NCBI RefSeq assembly: GCF_013305725.1
Contig: NZ_CP047883.1
Span: 909,001 to 973,000, forward strand
Direction: 5' to 3'
DNA: 64,000 bases
From: Streptococcus mitis
Lineage (GTDB): Bacteria > Bacillota > Bacilli > Lactobacillales > Streptococcaceae
Position numbers and translations under genes: made by a program. Positions 48,115 through 58,627 of this stretch are shown here, piece after piece. The notes beneath the pieces were generated by a model. The model did not search any database. It was not told the DNA's origin and saw only the letters and a list, made by a program, of their open reading frames with translations. Positions within the stretch are counted from its first letter, which is position 1; every line of letters starts with the position of its first letter.

Positions 48115-48438
48115 ATGACTAACTCTGTATTTTCGACAATGCAAGATATTGAGAATGTTGCAACCGATATTATAAAATCATATGATAATGAGATTTATAC
48201 GTATAAAGCTGTCTCCCAAAAAGAATTGGAAAAACTAGAAAAAAGTTATGATGAAAAAAGTCACGAAGAATTAATTTCAATAGAAAGCAATTTAGAAATG
48301 AAACAACAGAACCTCATTGATGAGGTTAATAAAACAATCAAGGAAAATGATGCAAAGATTCAGTATATTTCATCAAGTAGGAGAGGAGAATTTGTAGAAA
48401 AAATTATTGGTAGGGTGGTAGAAAAATATGGCTATTAG
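48115..48438 (+). CDS. ntpF: V-type ATPase peripheral stalk subunit (NtpF/H type)
   Basis: The 107-residue, coiled-coil-rich protein starts MTNSVFSTMQDIENVATDII and is charged through the middle (QKELEKLEKSYDEKSHEEL). Its position before ntpI matches ntpF in Enterococcus hirae and the subunit H/G slot in other V/A-ATPases, where it pairs with subunit E in the peripheral stalk. It overlaps ntpI by 11 bases. Confidence 0.75.
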   Translation: MTNSVFSTMQDIENVATDIIKSYDNEIYTYKAVSQKELEKLEKSYDEKSHEELISIESNLEMKQQNLIDEVNKTIKENDAKIQYISSSRRGEFVEKIIGRVVEKYGY

Positions 48439-50419
48439 TCAGATGAAAAGAATTTCTCTACTATTTACTAAGAGTAGTCTTGATGATGTTTTAAAAACTA
48501 TTCAAGAACTAGAGTCAGTGCAGTTCCGTGATTTAAAGGTTCAGGATAACTGGTCAGAAGCTCTAGAAAAAGATGAGGTTGTATTTCCAACTATTCAAAT
48601 TTCTCATACTTCTAATTCCAATCATGGGGTTATTGAAGGAAATGATGCCTTGACTTATTTGTTGAATAAACAACAACATTTGGAAGCAACTGTAGAGAAA
48701 TTACAAGAATACCTACCGAAAGAAAACACGTTTAAGTTATTACAGCAACCTCCGATAACAACCTCTTATGAAGAATTAGAAAAATTTGGTAAAGCTAATG
48801 TTGCTGAAGGTGTTCTTAAAAAAGTGAATGATCAAATAAACAGAGTTCATGAATTAGAAAGAAACATTCAAAGTAATAATGAGGAAATAGAGAGATTAAT
48901 AAAGTGGGAAAAATTAGAAATTGTTCCTGCGCATTTAGAACAATTTTCTTTCTGTAGAGGAAAAGTCGGAACAATTCCAAGGACTGTAGATAATCGCTTA
49001 TACAATAATTTTTTAGAAAACAATATCGAAGTTCAAGAAATATTTTCTAATGATAGAGAGTACGGTGTTGTTGTTTTCTATCAGTCCAGTTGCTCTATTG
49101 ATTTTGATGACTACTTATTTGAACCATTTGATTATTCTAGAAAAGAATTACCGAAGCAGCGAGTAGTAGATTTGGATCAAGAAAACATGCAGTTAATAAC
49201 TGAAAAAGAGAATATTATCGCATCGTTGCAAGATTCAAAGAAAAATTTGATAGATTTACAATGGCAAATTGACTATATTTTATCTATCTATGCTCGTCAA
49301 ATCTCTAAGAATAACCTTTTGAGCACTCCGCATCTAGTTGCATTAGAAGGATGGATAGAAGAAACTCGTATTTTATATTTTATAAAAGTTATGGATGAGC
49401 GTTTTGGACATTCTATTTATATTTATGAATCGGAAACATTGTCGGATAATCAAGATGAAATACCTATCAAATTAACGAATCACTCTTTAATTGAACCATT
49501 TGAATTATTGACAGAAATGTATGCTCTGCCCAAATATTATGAGAAAGATCCTACACCTGTATTAGCACCATTTTACTTTACATTTTTTGGAATGATGGTT
49601 GCTGATTTAGGCTATGGTTTACTATTGTTTTTAGGAACAATGTTAGCATTAAAAATTTTTCATCTACCTTCAGTAACTAAGAGATTTTTAAAATTCTTTA
49701 ATATATTAGGGGTAGCCGTTGCAATTTGGGGTGGAATCTATGGCTCATTTTTTGGATATGAGTTGCCATTTCATCTGATATCTACAACCTCGGATGTCAT
49801 GACTATATTAGTAGTGTCAGTTGTGTTTGGATTTATTACAGTATTTGTAGGTTTGTTAGCTTCAGGACTACAAAAAGTAAGAATGAAGAAATATGCAGAA
49901 GCATATAATTCAGGATTTGCGTGGTGTGTTATTCTGCTTGGCTTGTTATTTATTGCTGTCGGAATGTTGATGCCTGATATTAGACCGTTATTTGTATTAG
50001 GGAAATGGGTATCTATTTTTAATGCTGTGGGGATTTTGATTGTTTCTATTATTCAAGCCAAAAGCTTGTCAGGTATTGGATCAGGATTGTTTAATCTATA
50101 TAATATTTCATCTTATATAGGTGATTTAGTTAGTTTCACTCGATTGATGGCATTAGGATTATCTGGAGCAAGTATAGCATCAGCTTTCAATTTAATTGTT
50201 GGTTTGTTTCCGGGGACATTGGCTAAACTGACAATTGGATTAGTATTATTCATTCTTTTACATGCGATCAATATTTTTCTATCGTTACTATCAGGATATG
50301 TTCATGGAGCACGTCTGATATTTGTTGAATTTTTTGGTAAGTTTTATGAGGGTGGAGGAAAACCATTTCAACCTTTGAAGGCTTCTGAGAAATATATTAA
50401 GGTTATTACAAAGAATTAA
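48428..50419 (+). CDS. ntpI: V-type ATPase membrane subunit a (NtpI)
   Basis: The 663-residue protein has an N-terminal cytoplasmic half with coiled coils (about residues 1-330). The C-terminal half has about seven to eight helices, including FYFTFFGMMVADLGYGLLL (near 380) and SYIGDLVSFTRLMALGLSGASI (near 560), which holds the conserved ion-path Arg of this subunit. It forms the half-channels against the K ring. Confidence 0.95.
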   Translation: MAISQMKRISLLFTKSSLDDVLKTIQELESVQFRDLKVQDNWSEALEKDEVVFPTIQISHTSNSNHGVIEGNDALTYLLNKQQHLEATVEKLQEYLPKENTFKLLQQPPITTSYEELEKFGKANVAEGVLKKVNDQINRVHELERNIQSNNEEIERLIKWEKLEIVPAHLEQFSFCRGKVGTIPRTVDNRLYNNFLENNIEVQEIFSNDREYGVVVFYQSSCSIDFDDYLFEPFDYSRKELPKQRVVDLDQENMQLITEKENIIASLQDSKKNLIDLQWQIDYILSIYARQISKNNLLSTPHLVALEGWIEETRILYFIKVMDERFGHSIYIYESETLSDNQDEIPIKLTNHSLIEPFELLTEMYALPKYYEKDPTPVLAPFYFTFFGMMVADLGYGLLLFLGTMLALKIFHLPSVTKRFLKFFNILGVAVAIWGGIYGSFFGYELPFHLISTTSDVMTILVVSVVFGFITVFVGLLASGLQKVRMKKYAEAYNSGFAWCVILLGLLFIAVGMLMPDIRPLFVLGKWVSIFNAVGILIVSIIQAKSLSGIGSGLFNLYNISSYIGDLVSFTRLMALGLSGASIASAFNLIVGLFPGTLAKLTIGLVLFILLHAINIFLSLLSGYVHGARLIFVEFFGKFYEGGGKPFQPLKASEKYIKVITKN

Positions 50420-50911
<492 letters not shown>

Positions 50912-50944
50912 GAAATTAATTTGCTATTCAAAGGAGGTGTCTAA

Positions 50945-51526
50945 ATGAGCAATTTAGAAAACTTACGAGAATCTGTTATTGAACAAGCTCATGAAAAAGG
51001 GCGTATGAAATTATTGGATTCCAAAAAGAAGATTGATGATGAATTTGAAATGCAAAAGTCGATCATTGTAAAGAAAAAAGAAGCTGAACATGAACGAAAG
51101 TTAAAAGATTTACAGCAGAAATATCAAATAATTTTTCAACAATTAAAAAATAAGGAACGCCAATCAACGTTAGTATCAAAACAGAAAATATTAAAAGAAC
51201 TTTTTCAATCTGCTTTAATAGAAATGGAATCTTGGAATGCAGATAAAGAAATGGAGTTCATCTATCGAATTCTGGAACGATATTCACAACAAGAGGTCAT
51301 AGTAACTTTTGGGGAGCGGACTTTAGCTAAATTCAATTTGGAACAATTAGAGAAATTGAAATTCTCTTTTCCAAATCATTTATTTAGTGAACAGCCTGTC
51401 TCAAATGAATCAGGCTTACTTATTTCAATAGGTAAAATTGATGATAACTATTTGTATAAAACATTAATTGGTTCGATTTCTAAGGAAGAAAGTTCAAGTA
51501 TAGCAAATCAAATTTTTATCAATTAA
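50945..51526 (+). CDS. ntpE: V-type ATPase peripheral stalk subunit E
   Basis: The 193-residue protein has a long charged N-terminal helix (residues 1-90, rich in Lys/Glu/Gln) and a globular C-terminal part ending SKEESSSIANQIFIN. This is the normal E-subunit plan, and it pairs with the NtpF-type subunit as a stalk. Gene order K-E-C matches ntp operons. A strong AAAGGAGGT site precedes it. Confidence 0.85.
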   Translation: MSNLENLRESVIEQAHEKGRMKLLDSKKKIDDEFEMQKSIIVKKKEAEHERKLKDLQQKYQIIFQQLKNKERQSTLVSKQKILKELFQSALIEMESWNADKEMEFIYRILERYSQQEVIVTFGERTLAKFNLEQLEKLKFSFPNHLFSEQPVSNESGLLISIGKIDDNYLYKTLIGSISKEESSSIANQIFIN

Positions 51527-51590
51527 GGATGAAATTGGTTAATCCTTCTTAGAAATTTGGAGTATTCCAATAAAATTAGAAAGGTATTTT

Positions 51591-52598
51591 ATGGATACTA
51601 ATCTTTTTTCAAAAATAAATACGACGATTTCGGTAAAAGAAAACGATTTTATTACAGAAGAAAAATTTCAAAAAATTATACAATCCAAAGATACGGAGAC
51701 ATTGGCATTTATCTTAGAAGCAACTCCCTATCATTTATCTATTGACGTTTTAGAAAATCCTAGTCAGACAGAGATTTCGCTAATGACAAAATTAGTCAAT
51801 GATTATAGATGGGCCTATGCTGAAAGTCCGTCTGATAAAATTGTGACTTTATTTGCTTTACGATATGTTTATCATAATATCAAAGTTTTATTAAAATCTA
51901 AGGCGGCAATTAAGAAAGATTTTTCTAAATTATTAATTCCAATAGGGATTTTTGATATAGAAAGTTTAAAACATTTAGTTTCTTCCTTACATTCAGATAC
52001 ACTTCCTGATTTTATGGTTCATGAAGTAGAATCAATTTGGAATGAGTATGAAACTTTTAATAATATTCGTGTACTTGATGTCGGAGCTGATCTAGCATAT
52101 TTTAAACATCTGAAACTTTTATCTAATGAGTTAGGTGGGGTGCTGTCTCAGGTTATTGTTGCAATGATTGACTTTTATAATATTATTACTGTAAAACGTG
52201 GTTTATCTCAAAATAAGAGTCATGGGGATATTTTACAATTACTTTCAGATGAAGGAAGTATTTCTGCTAAAGAATTTATATACATTGTAGAAAATCAAGA
52301 AATATTTGTGTGGTTCAATAAAATAAATCTAAGCTTAGATTCAATCTTTTCAACTTACGAATTGAAGATGCAGGACGCAACAATTTCATCTTCTGAGTTA
52401 GAATTTTTATGTGATTTACTATTGTATAAAACTTTAGATCAAGGAAGGTATAATGTAGATGGGCCGTTAGTTCTTGCTAGATATTTATTGGGATGTGAGT
52501 TTGAAGTAAAGAATCTTAGAATGATCATATCAGCTCTTCAAAATACAATTCCTTTTGAATCAATAAAAGAAAGGATACGCCCGCATTATGGAAGCTAA
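51591..52598 (+). CDS. ntpC: V-type ATPase subunit C (central stalk to ring adaptor)
   Basis: The 335-residue, mostly helical protein starts MDTNLFSKINTTISVKENDF. The ending KNLRMIISALQNTIPFESIKERIRPHYG is typical of the V-ATPase C / subunit d family, the funnel-shaped adaptor connecting the rotor shaft to the K ring. It overlaps the next gene by 11 bases. Confidence 0.88.
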   Translation: MDTNLFSKINTTISVKENDFITEEKFQKIIQSKDTETLAFILEATPYHLSIDVLENPSQTEISLMTKLVNDYRWAYAESPSDKIVTLFALRYVYHNIKVLLKSKAAIKKDFSKLLIPIGIFDIESLKHLVSSLHSDTLPDFMVHEVESIWNEYETFNNIRVLDVGADLAYFKHLKLLSNELGGVLSQVIVAMIDFYNIITVKRGLSQNKSHGDILQLLSDEGSISAKEFIYIVENQEIFVWFNKINLSLDSIFSTYELKMQDATISSSELEFLCDLLLYKTLDQGRYNVDGPLVLARYLLGCEFEVKNLRMIISALQNTIPFESIKERIRPHYGS

Positions 52599-52908
52599 TA
52601 AGTATAAAATTGGCATAATTGGTAGCTATGATATTATTTTACCCTTTAGCATGATTGGGTTTGATATATTTCCTGCCTATCAAGAACAAGAAGCTACAAA
52701 TACTCTAAGAAAATTAGCTCAATCTGATTATGGTGTCATTTATATCACTGAAGACATTGCTTCAATGATATTAGATACAATTCGCCATTATGATTCTCAA
52801 GTTGTGCCTGCTATTATTTTATTACCGACTCATAAACAAGGTTTAAATTTAGGATTAAAACGTATAGAGGATAATGTAGAGAAAGCAGTAGGACACAATA
52901 TTTTATAA
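52588..52908 (+). CDS. ntpG: V-type ATPase subunit F (NtpG in E. hirae naming)
   Basis: The 106-residue Rossmann-like protein starts MEANKYKIGIIGSYDIILPF, with GVIYITEDIASMI in the middle and the late ILLPTHKQGLNLGLKRI. These are the conserved places of the V-ATPase F subunit, which binds the D-subunit axle. Confidence 0.9.
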   Translation: MEANKYKIGIIGSYDIILPFSMIGFDIFPAYQEQEATNTLRKLAQSDYGVIYITEDIASMILDTIRHYDSQVVPAIILLPTHKQGLNLGLKRIEDNVEKAVGHNIL

Positions 52909-52970
52909 TAATGTACAAAATTGTCTGTAATATTATTCTATAATTTTTGGACTTAGTAAGGAGAATAACT

Positions 52971-54746
52971 TTGACTCAAGGGAAGATTATAAAAGTATCG
53001 GGACCTCTAGTTATTGCATCAGGTATGCAGGAGGCTAATATTCAAGATATTTGCCGTGTAGGTAAGCTAGGGTTAATCGGTGAAATTATTGAAATGAGAA
53101 GAGATCAGGCATCTATCCAAGTCTATGAAGAAACATCTGGTCTTGGTCCGGGAGAACCTGTTGTTACAACTGGAGAACCTCTCTCGGTTGAATTAGGGCC
53201 AGGATTGATTTCTCAAATGTTTGATGGCATACAACGCCCATTAGATCGATTTAAATTGGCTACTCATAATGATTTTCTAGTTCGTGGGGTAGAAGTTCCA
53301 AGTTTGGATAGAGATATTAAGTGGCATTTTGATTCCACTATAGCAATTGGTCAAAAAGTGAGTACGGGTGATATTCTTGGAACTGTCAAGGAAACCGAGG
53401 TAGTTAATCATAAAATTATGGTTCCTTATGGAGTATCTGGAGAAGTCGTTTCTATTTCATCTGGCGATTTTACAATTGATGAAGTTGTATATGAAATAAA
53501 AAAATTGGACGGTAGTTTCTATAAAGGAACGCTTATGCAAAAATGGCCTGTCCGCAAGGCGCGTCCTGTTTCTAAACGTTTAATTCCAGAAGAACCATTA
53601 ATCACAGGTCAACGAGTTATTGATACATTCTTTCCAGTAACCAAAGGGGGAGCTGCAGCAGTTCCTGGACCGTTTGGAGCAGGAAAGACAGTTGTACAAC
53701 ACCAAGTAGCTAAATTTGCCAATGTTGATATTGTTATTTATGTTGGTTGTGGAGAACGTGGAAATGAAATGACGGATGTACTGAATGAGTTTCCTGAGTT
53801 GATTGACCCTAATACCGGACAATCAATTATGCAACGGACAGTTCTGATTGCTAATACTTCAAATATGCCTGTTGCTGCTCGTGAGGCTTCAATTTATACA
53901 GGAATTACCATGGCTGAGTATTTTCGTGATATGGGCTACTCTGTCGCCATTATGGCTGATTCAACTTCACGTTGGGCAGAAGCGCTACGTGAAATGTCAG
54001 GACGTCTAGAAGAAATGCCTGGTGATGAGGGTTATCCTGCTTATCTGGGAAGTCGTATCTCTGAATATTATGAAAGAGCAGGACGTTCTCAGGTTCTAGG
54101 GCTTCCAGAACGTGAAGGAACGATTACTGCTATTGGAGCTGTATCGCCACCTGGTGGAGATATTTCAGAACCAGTTACTCAAAACACTTTACGGATTGTG
54201 AAAGTTTTTTGGGGGCTTGATGCTCCGTTGGCACAGCGACGTCATTTTCCTGCAATTAACTGGCTTACATCTTATTCACTATATAAAGACAGTGTGGGCA
54301 CTTATATAGATGGTAAAGAGAAGACAGATTGGAATAGTAAAATAACTCGTGCGATGAACTACTTACAACGGGAATCTAGTTTAGAGGAAATTGTTCGTCT
54401 TGTTGGGATTGATTCTCTGTCTGATAATGAACGACTAACGATGGAAATTGCTAAACAAATTCGAGAAGATTATTTGCAACAGAACGCTTTTGATTCGGTA
54501 GATACATTCACTTCGTTTGCAAAACAAGAAGCAATGCTAAGTAATATACTAACTTTTGCTGATCAGGCAAATCATGCTTTAGAGTTGGGTTCTTACTTTA
54601 CAGAGATTATGGAAGGTACCGTGGCAGTTCGAGACCGTATGGCGAGAAGTAAATATGTTTCAGAAGATAGATTAGATGAAATCAAAATTATATCAAATGA
54701 GATTACACATCAAATTCATTTGATATTAGAAACAGGAGGTCTATAA
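52971..54746 (+). CDS. ntpA: V-type ATPase catalytic subunit A
   Basis: The 591-residue protein starts at TTG 52971. AAGGAG lies seven bases upstream, and the protein then begins (M)[11 protein letters not shown] as in the family; the in-frame TTG at 52947 lacks a ribosome site. The Walker [14 protein letters not shown] is near residue 233, with the A-type non-homologous insertion before it (about 110-190). The stretch [20 protein letters not shown] follows near 320. It hydrolyses ATP in the A3B3 head. Confidence 0.97.
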   Translation: MTQGKIIKVSGPLVIASGMQEANIQDICRVGKLGLIGEIIEMRRDQASIQVYEETSGLGPGEPVVTTGEPLSVELGPGLISQMFDGIQRPLDRFKLATHNDFLVRGVEVPSLDRDIKWHFDSTIAIGQKVSTGDILGTVKETEVVNHKIMVPYGVSGEVVSISSGDFTIDEVVYEIKKLDGSFYKGTLMQKWPVRKARPVSKRLIPEEPLITGQRVIDTFFPVTKGGAAAVPGPFGAGKTVVQHQVAKFANVDIVIYVGCGERGNEMTDVLNEFPELIDPNTGQSIMQRTVLIANTSNMPVAAREASIYTGITMAEYFRDMGYSVAIMADSTSRWAEALREMSGRLEEMPGDEGYPAYLGSRISEYYERAGRSQVLGLPEREGTITAIGAVSPPGGDISEPVTQNTLRIVKVFWGLDAPLAQRRHFPAINWLTSYSLYKDSVGTYIDGKEKTDWNSKITRAMNYLQRESSLEEIVRLVGIDSLSDNERLTMEIAKQIREDYLQQNAFDSVDTFTSFAKQEAMLSNILTFADQANHALELGSYFTEIMEGTVAVRDRMARSKYVSEDRLDEIKIISNEITHQIHLILETGGL

Positions 54747-56132
54747 ATGAGTGTTATAAAAGAATACAGAACTGCTAGTGAAGTTGTTGGGCCTCTTATG
54801 ATTGTTGAACAAGTAAATAATGTATCTTACAATGAGTTAGTTGAAATTCAACTTCATAATGGAGAAATTCGTCGTGGACAAGTTTTAGAGATCCACGAAG
54901 ATAAAGCAATGGTTCAACTTTTTGAAGGATCTAGTGGAATAAATTTAGAAAAGTCTAAAATTCGTTTTGCTGGTCATGCACTAGAATTGGCTGTATCTGA
55001 GGATATGGTTGGTCGTATTTTTAATGGGATGGGAAAACCAATTGATGGTGGACCAGATTTAATTCCAGAGAAATATTTAGATATTGATGGTCAAGCTATT
55101 AATCCTGTATCTAGAGATTATCCAGATGAATTTATTCAGACAGGAATCTCCTCTATTGATCATTTGAATACTCTTGTACGTGGTCAAAAATTACCAGTAT
55201 TTTCAGGTTCGGGCTTACCTCATAATGAATTAGCAGCTCAGATAGCAAGACAAGCGACTGTTTTAAATTCTGATGAAAATTTTGCGGTTGTATTTGCGGC
55301 AATGGGTATTACTTTTGAAGAAGCTGAGTTTTTTATGGAAGAACTCAGAAAAACAGGAGCGATCGATCGTTCAGTCTTATTTATGAACTTGGCAAATGAT
55401 CCTGCAATTGAGCGTATTGCAACTCCCCGCATTGCTTTAACTGCGGCAGAGTATCTAGCATTTGAAAAAGATATGCACGTTCTAGTTATCATGACGGATA
55501 TGACTAACTATTGTGAAGCGTTACGTGAAGTCTCGGCAGCTCGCCGTGAAGTTCCAGGTAGACGAGGCTATCCGGGATATTTATATACAAATTTATCAAC
55601 TCTATACGAAAGAGCTGGTCGCTTAGTTGGTAAAAAAGGTTCAGTGACACAGATTCCTATTTTAACAATGCCAGAAGATGACATAACACATCCAATTCCT
55701 GATTTAACTGGATACATTACTGAAGGGCAAATTATTTTGTCGCATGAGTTGTATAATCAAGGTTATCGTCCACCAATCAATGTTTTACCGTCTCTCTCTC
55801 GATTAAAAGATAAGGGATCTGGAGAAGGTAAAACTCGTGGAGATCATGCTCCAACTATGAATCAACTGTTTGCAGCCTATGCCCAAGGGAAAAAGGTTGA
55901 AGAGTTAGCAGTAGTATTAGGAGAATCAGCTTTATCTGATGTAGATAAATTGTATGTGAGGTTTACAAAGCGTTTTGAAGAAGAATACATTAACCAAGGA
56001 TTTTATAAAAATCGAAATATAGAAGATACGTTGAATCTTGGGTGGGAATTACTATCAATTCTTCCTAGAACAGAGTTAAAACGTATCAAAGATGATTTGC
56101 TTGATAAATACTTACCTTTGGTAGAAGTTTAA
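54747..56132 (+). CDS. ntpB: V-type ATPase regulatory subunit B
   Basis: The 461-residue non-catalytic nucleotide-binding-fold subunit has [21 protein letters not shown] in place of a true P-loop (near residue 150). [20 protein letters not shown] lies near 250 and [17 protein letters not shown] near 350. It starts on the base after the ntpA stop (TAAATG), so translation is coupled. Confidence 0.97.
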   Translation: MSVIKEYRTASEVVGPLMIVEQVNNVSYNELVEIQLHNGEIRRGQVLEIHEDKAMVQLFEGSSGINLEKSKIRFAGHALELAVSEDMVGRIFNGMGKPIDGGPDLIPEKYLDIDGQAINPVSRDYPDEFIQTGISSIDHLNTLVRGQKLPVFSGSGLPHNELAAQIARQATVLNSDENFAVVFAAMGITFEEAEFFMEELRKTGAIDRSVLFMNLANDPAIERIATPRIALTAAEYLAFEKDMHVLVIMTDMTNYCEALREVSAARREVPGRRGYPGYLYTNLSTLYERAGRLVGKKGSVTQIPILTMPEDDITHPIPDLTGYITEGQIILSHELYNQGYRPPINVLPSLSRLKDKGSGEGKTRGDHAPTMNQLFAAYAQGKKVEELAVVLGESALSDVDKLYVRFTKRFEEEYINQGFYKNRNIEDTLNLGWELLSILPRTELKRIKDDLLDKYLPLVEV

Positions 56133-56154
56133 TCCAGAAATGGAGTGATTATCT

Positions 56155-56766
56155 ATGGTACGTTTGAATGTAAAACCAACTCGTATGGAATTGAATAACT
56201 TAAAGGAACGTTTGAAAACAGCTGAACGTGGACATAAGTTATTAAAGGATAAAAGAGATGAATTGATGAGGCGATTTATTTCTTTGATTCGTGAGAATAA
56301 TCAACTTCGGAAAGAAGTAGAAAGTTATCTAATTGATAATCTAAAATCCTTTGCAGTTGCTAAATCATTAAAGAATTCTCAAATGGTGGAGGAATTATTT
56401 TCAATTCCATCGAAAGAAATTGAATTATTTGTTGAGAAAGAAAATATCATGAGTGTAACAGTTCCTAGAATGCATATGAATATTACTTCTCAAAATGAGA
56501 ACAGTGAATACAGCTATTTATCTTCTAATAGTGAAATGGATGATGTATTTGCTACAATGAATAGTTTAATTGATAAATTACTAAGACTGGCAGAAGTTGA
56601 AAAAACGTGTCAGTTAATGGCTGATGAAATAGAAAAAACACGTAGACGTGTAAATGGTTTAGAATACTCGATTATTCCAAACTTGTCGGAAACTATTCAT
56701 TATATAGAATTGAAACTAGAGGAGGCAGAAAGAGCCAATTTAGTTCGTATTATGAAAGTGAAGTAG
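56155..56766 (+). CDS. ntpD: V-type ATPase subunit D (rotor axle)
   Basis: The 203-residue protein starts [20 protein letters not shown] and ends with a second long helix ([20 protein letters not shown]). The two make the antiparallel coiled-coil axle typical of subunit D. It is the last ntp gene and is followed by a terminator. No extra ntpH or ntpJ (K+ transporter) gene follows, unlike E. hirae. Confidence 0.93.
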   Translation: MVRLNVKPTRMELNNLKERLKTAERGHKLLKDKRDELMRRFISLIRENNQLRKEVESYLIDNLKSFAVAKSLKNSQMVEELFSIPSKEIELFVEKENIMSVTVPRMHMNITSQNENSEYSYLSSNSEMDDVFATMNSLIDKLLRLAEVEKTCQLMADEIEKTRRRVNGLEYSIIPNLSETIHYIELKLEEAERANLVRIMKVK

Positions 56767-56804
56767 ATCCTTTATTTAGATTATTAATTAGATGAACAAA
56801 TATC

Positions 56805-56840
56805 AGCTTGGATAAGGCTTTAAGCCTTTCTAAGCTTTTT
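56805..56840 (+). terminator. Terminator of the V-ATPase operon
   Basis: Nested arms AGCTT...AAGGCTT and TAAGCCTT...AAGCT are followed by T5-6 and lie about 40 bases after ntpD. Confidence 0.75.
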
Positions 56841-56842
56841 TA

Positions 56843-57254
56843 TTGACAGTATCAGGATATCTTTTTCAAAATTTTGGTTTGTTAGATAATGAAAATGTTT
56901 CTACTAATCTAGATTTAGGATTAGTAAATCTTAAATGTAATTATATAGAAAAAGATAAGTTAAAAAAAAGATGTATTAGCAAGAGTTGGTCTAACTCATA
57001 TTCATCTGGAACAAAAGATATATGAATTGTCTGGCGGTGAAGCACAACGTGTTGCTTTAGCGAAAATCATTCTTAAAAATCCACCATTAATACTTGCGGA
57101 TGAGTTGACTGCATCGCTCGATCCTACGACTTCACAAGGAATTATGAAATTATTATTAGATATGAAAAATGAAAATCGTCTAATCATCATTGCAACTCAT
57201 AATCCCGATATTTGGAATCAAGCAGATGAAGTTATAAATTTAAATCAATTATAG
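56843..57254 (+). pseudogene. Truncated, frameshifted ABC-transporter ATPase
   Basis: The first frame reads SGYLFQNFGLLDNENVSTNL (Q-loop region). After an A8 run near 56963-56970 the reading continues in another frame as VLARVGLTHIHLEQKIYELS, then the signature SGGEAQRVALAKI, Walker B LILADELTASLDP and the switch His in IIATHNPDIW. The N-terminal third with Walker A is missing. It resembles ATPases of lactococcin-972-type bacteriocin exporters. One extra A explains the shift. It is dead unless it is a sequencing error. Confidence 0.85.
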
Positions 57255-57306
57255 TTACAGTCAATAGATATCTTCTATATTTTAAAGTTATTTTATCTGA
57301 ATCCGT

Positions 57307-57336
57307 AAAAGCAGTTCAATCTTGTACTGCTTTTTT
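57307..57336 (+). terminator. Terminator after the ABC pseudogene
   Basis: AAAAGCAGT and ACTGCTTTTTT with a ten-base loop form a standard intrinsic terminator at the right side of the cargo. Confidence 0.8.
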
Positions 57337-57399
57337 CTTTTACGACTTACGCTGTTTGGTTTCATGAGCAAGCCCCTCAAAGTGAACTAATAACAAATC

Positions 57400-57480
57400 A
57401 TGAGAAGTGATAGTGATGAAATTTCTGTAACGGATGTAGAGCGAATTGCTGAACCATTAAATGAGTATCTCTCGAAGTAG
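57400..57480 (+). other. Short open frame, possible gene remnant
   Basis: A 26-codon frame reads MRSDSDEISVTDVERIAEPL and ends NEYLSK. The amphipathic, protein-like composition suggests the 3' end of a lost ICE or cargo gene. No ribosome site is seen. The rest of 57337-57650 shows nothing recognisable. Confidence 0.3.
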
Positions 57481-57656
57481 AAGCGTCTTTTTTGACTTTT
57501 ATTCTGATAGAATGGTAGTTTTAAAATGTAAATGATAGCTACTGTTCATAAAACATAGAAGGTATGTACGGTGTTGTGTGAGGAGCTAGAAATTAGCACT
57601 TACCTGATTATTCCAACAACTCCAAAGATGTGATAAAAATTTCAACTACTCTTATC

Positions 57657-57662
57657 TATAAT
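57657..57662 (+). promoter_or_regulatory. Possible -10 box before the transfer operon
   Basis: TATAAT stands about 30 bases before the structured leader. No convincing -35 is found, so activity may need an activator. Confidence 0.4.
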
Positions 57663-57692
57663 AAAGCTACCTGTTCTTTGAAAATTGAATCC

Positions 57693-57798
57693 ACTCCGTC
57701 TTGATTAGCGTGCCTGTGTAAGTAGGGACTGAGAGTATTCCCCTGTGAAGGGCAACTGGCACAAGACGTGTGTGAGAATTTTCTAACAGACACGGAGT
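57693..57798 (+). ncRNA. Candidate structured RNA leader of the ICE transfer operon
   Basis: Complementary arms suggest a three-way junction. P1 is ACTCCG (57693-57698) with CGGAGT (57793-57798). P2 is TCTTG (57699-57703) with CAAGA (57762-57766), capped by GTGCC/GGCAC and CCC/GGG hairpins. P3 is the imperfect GTGT/ACAC hairpin between 57768 and 57793. It ends about 50 bases before the first transfer-operon gene. No known family is recognised. It could be a leader RNA, an oriT-like site or a processing signal. Confidence 0.45.
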
Positions 57799-57849
57799 TT
57801 ATCGTTACCAGACTCAAACGATGCGACAAACTAGATAAAGGAGTTAATC

Positions 57850-58149
57850 ATGAAGATAGTAAACTTGTATGATTTGAAACAAATGGGAAATAAAGGTGGT
57901 TGTACCATCCAATTGATTCATCACTTTCCCTTTGGTATGGGCTTAGGACATCTCAAAAAAGATTACATTGAATTTAAACGTGTAGGTATTTTTGATGGGA
58001 AGACAGTAGAAGTCACTCTTCGAGAACCTTATTCGAGAGATTTACTGCAGGTTGTCAAGTCAATTAAGCAACATCAGAAATTGATAGCTTATCGCTATAA
58101 AGAAGGAAAGCTGCTATTTGTGAAGAAGGAGGCATCAGATGTCTTCTGA
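57850..58149 (+). CDS. Conserved ICE transfer-operon protein of unknown function
   Basis: The 99-residue soluble, basic protein starts MKIVNLYDLKQMGNKGGCTI. Its tail VKSIKQHQKLIAYRYKEGKL is Lys-rich. AAAGGAG lies before the start, and it overlaps the next gene by 11 bases. No family is recognised from sequence alone. It is the first gene of the run leading to the coupling protein. Confidence 0.7.
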   Translation: MKIVNLYDLKQMGNKGGCTIQLIHHFPFGMGLGHLKKDYIEFKRVGIFDGKTVEVTLREPYSRDLLQVVKSIKQHQKLIAYRYKEGKLLFVKKEASDVF

Positions 58150-58627
58150 ACAACAGGAACGAATGGCAGTTCAATATGCAGAGCGTAGTCTTTTATTTAC
58201 TGTAAGAAGTCTATTAAAGATTCTAGAATGGTCTAGACGTCAGGCTTTAGCACAAGATTCCGCCTATAAGATAGGGGTACAGAAATTAGAAGAATTGCTA
58301 CAATCTCCCTATGCGATTGATACGATTAATCTGAAAAAAGATTTTTTAGACAAACCAATTGATATAGAGAAATTTAAGTCTTTTTTAGAAAAAGAAGAGA
58401 TTCCTTTAGCCATTGCTTGGCAAGGGGATTCTCTATATTTCTACACGAAAGACCGTTCGATTCTAGACAATCATTTAGACCATCTGTTAGAAAAAATGGT
58501 TAATGATCCAGAGAAATTAGCTGATTTTACCATGGATCAGTCATTAGACGATGCAATTGATGAGGCTAAATCCCAAATTACCTTTAGACAAGAAGGGGCC
58601 GTCAAACAGAAAGAGATGGTGAGATGA
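58139..58627 (+). CDS. ICE transfer-operon protein of unknown function
   Basis: The 162-residue, helical, soluble protein starts MSSEQQERMAVQYAERSLLF. It overlaps the coupling-protein start by four bases (ATGA), so a partnership with VirD4 is plausible. No catalytic motif is seen. Confidence 0.7.
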   Translation: MSSEQQERMAVQYAERSLLFTVRSLLKILEWSRRQALAQDSAYKIGVQKLEELLQSPYAIDTINLKKDFLDKPIDIEKFKSFLEKEEIPLAIAWQGDSLYFYTKDRSILDNHLDHLLEKMVNDPEKLADFTMDQSLDDAIDEAKSQITFRQEGAVKQKEMVR

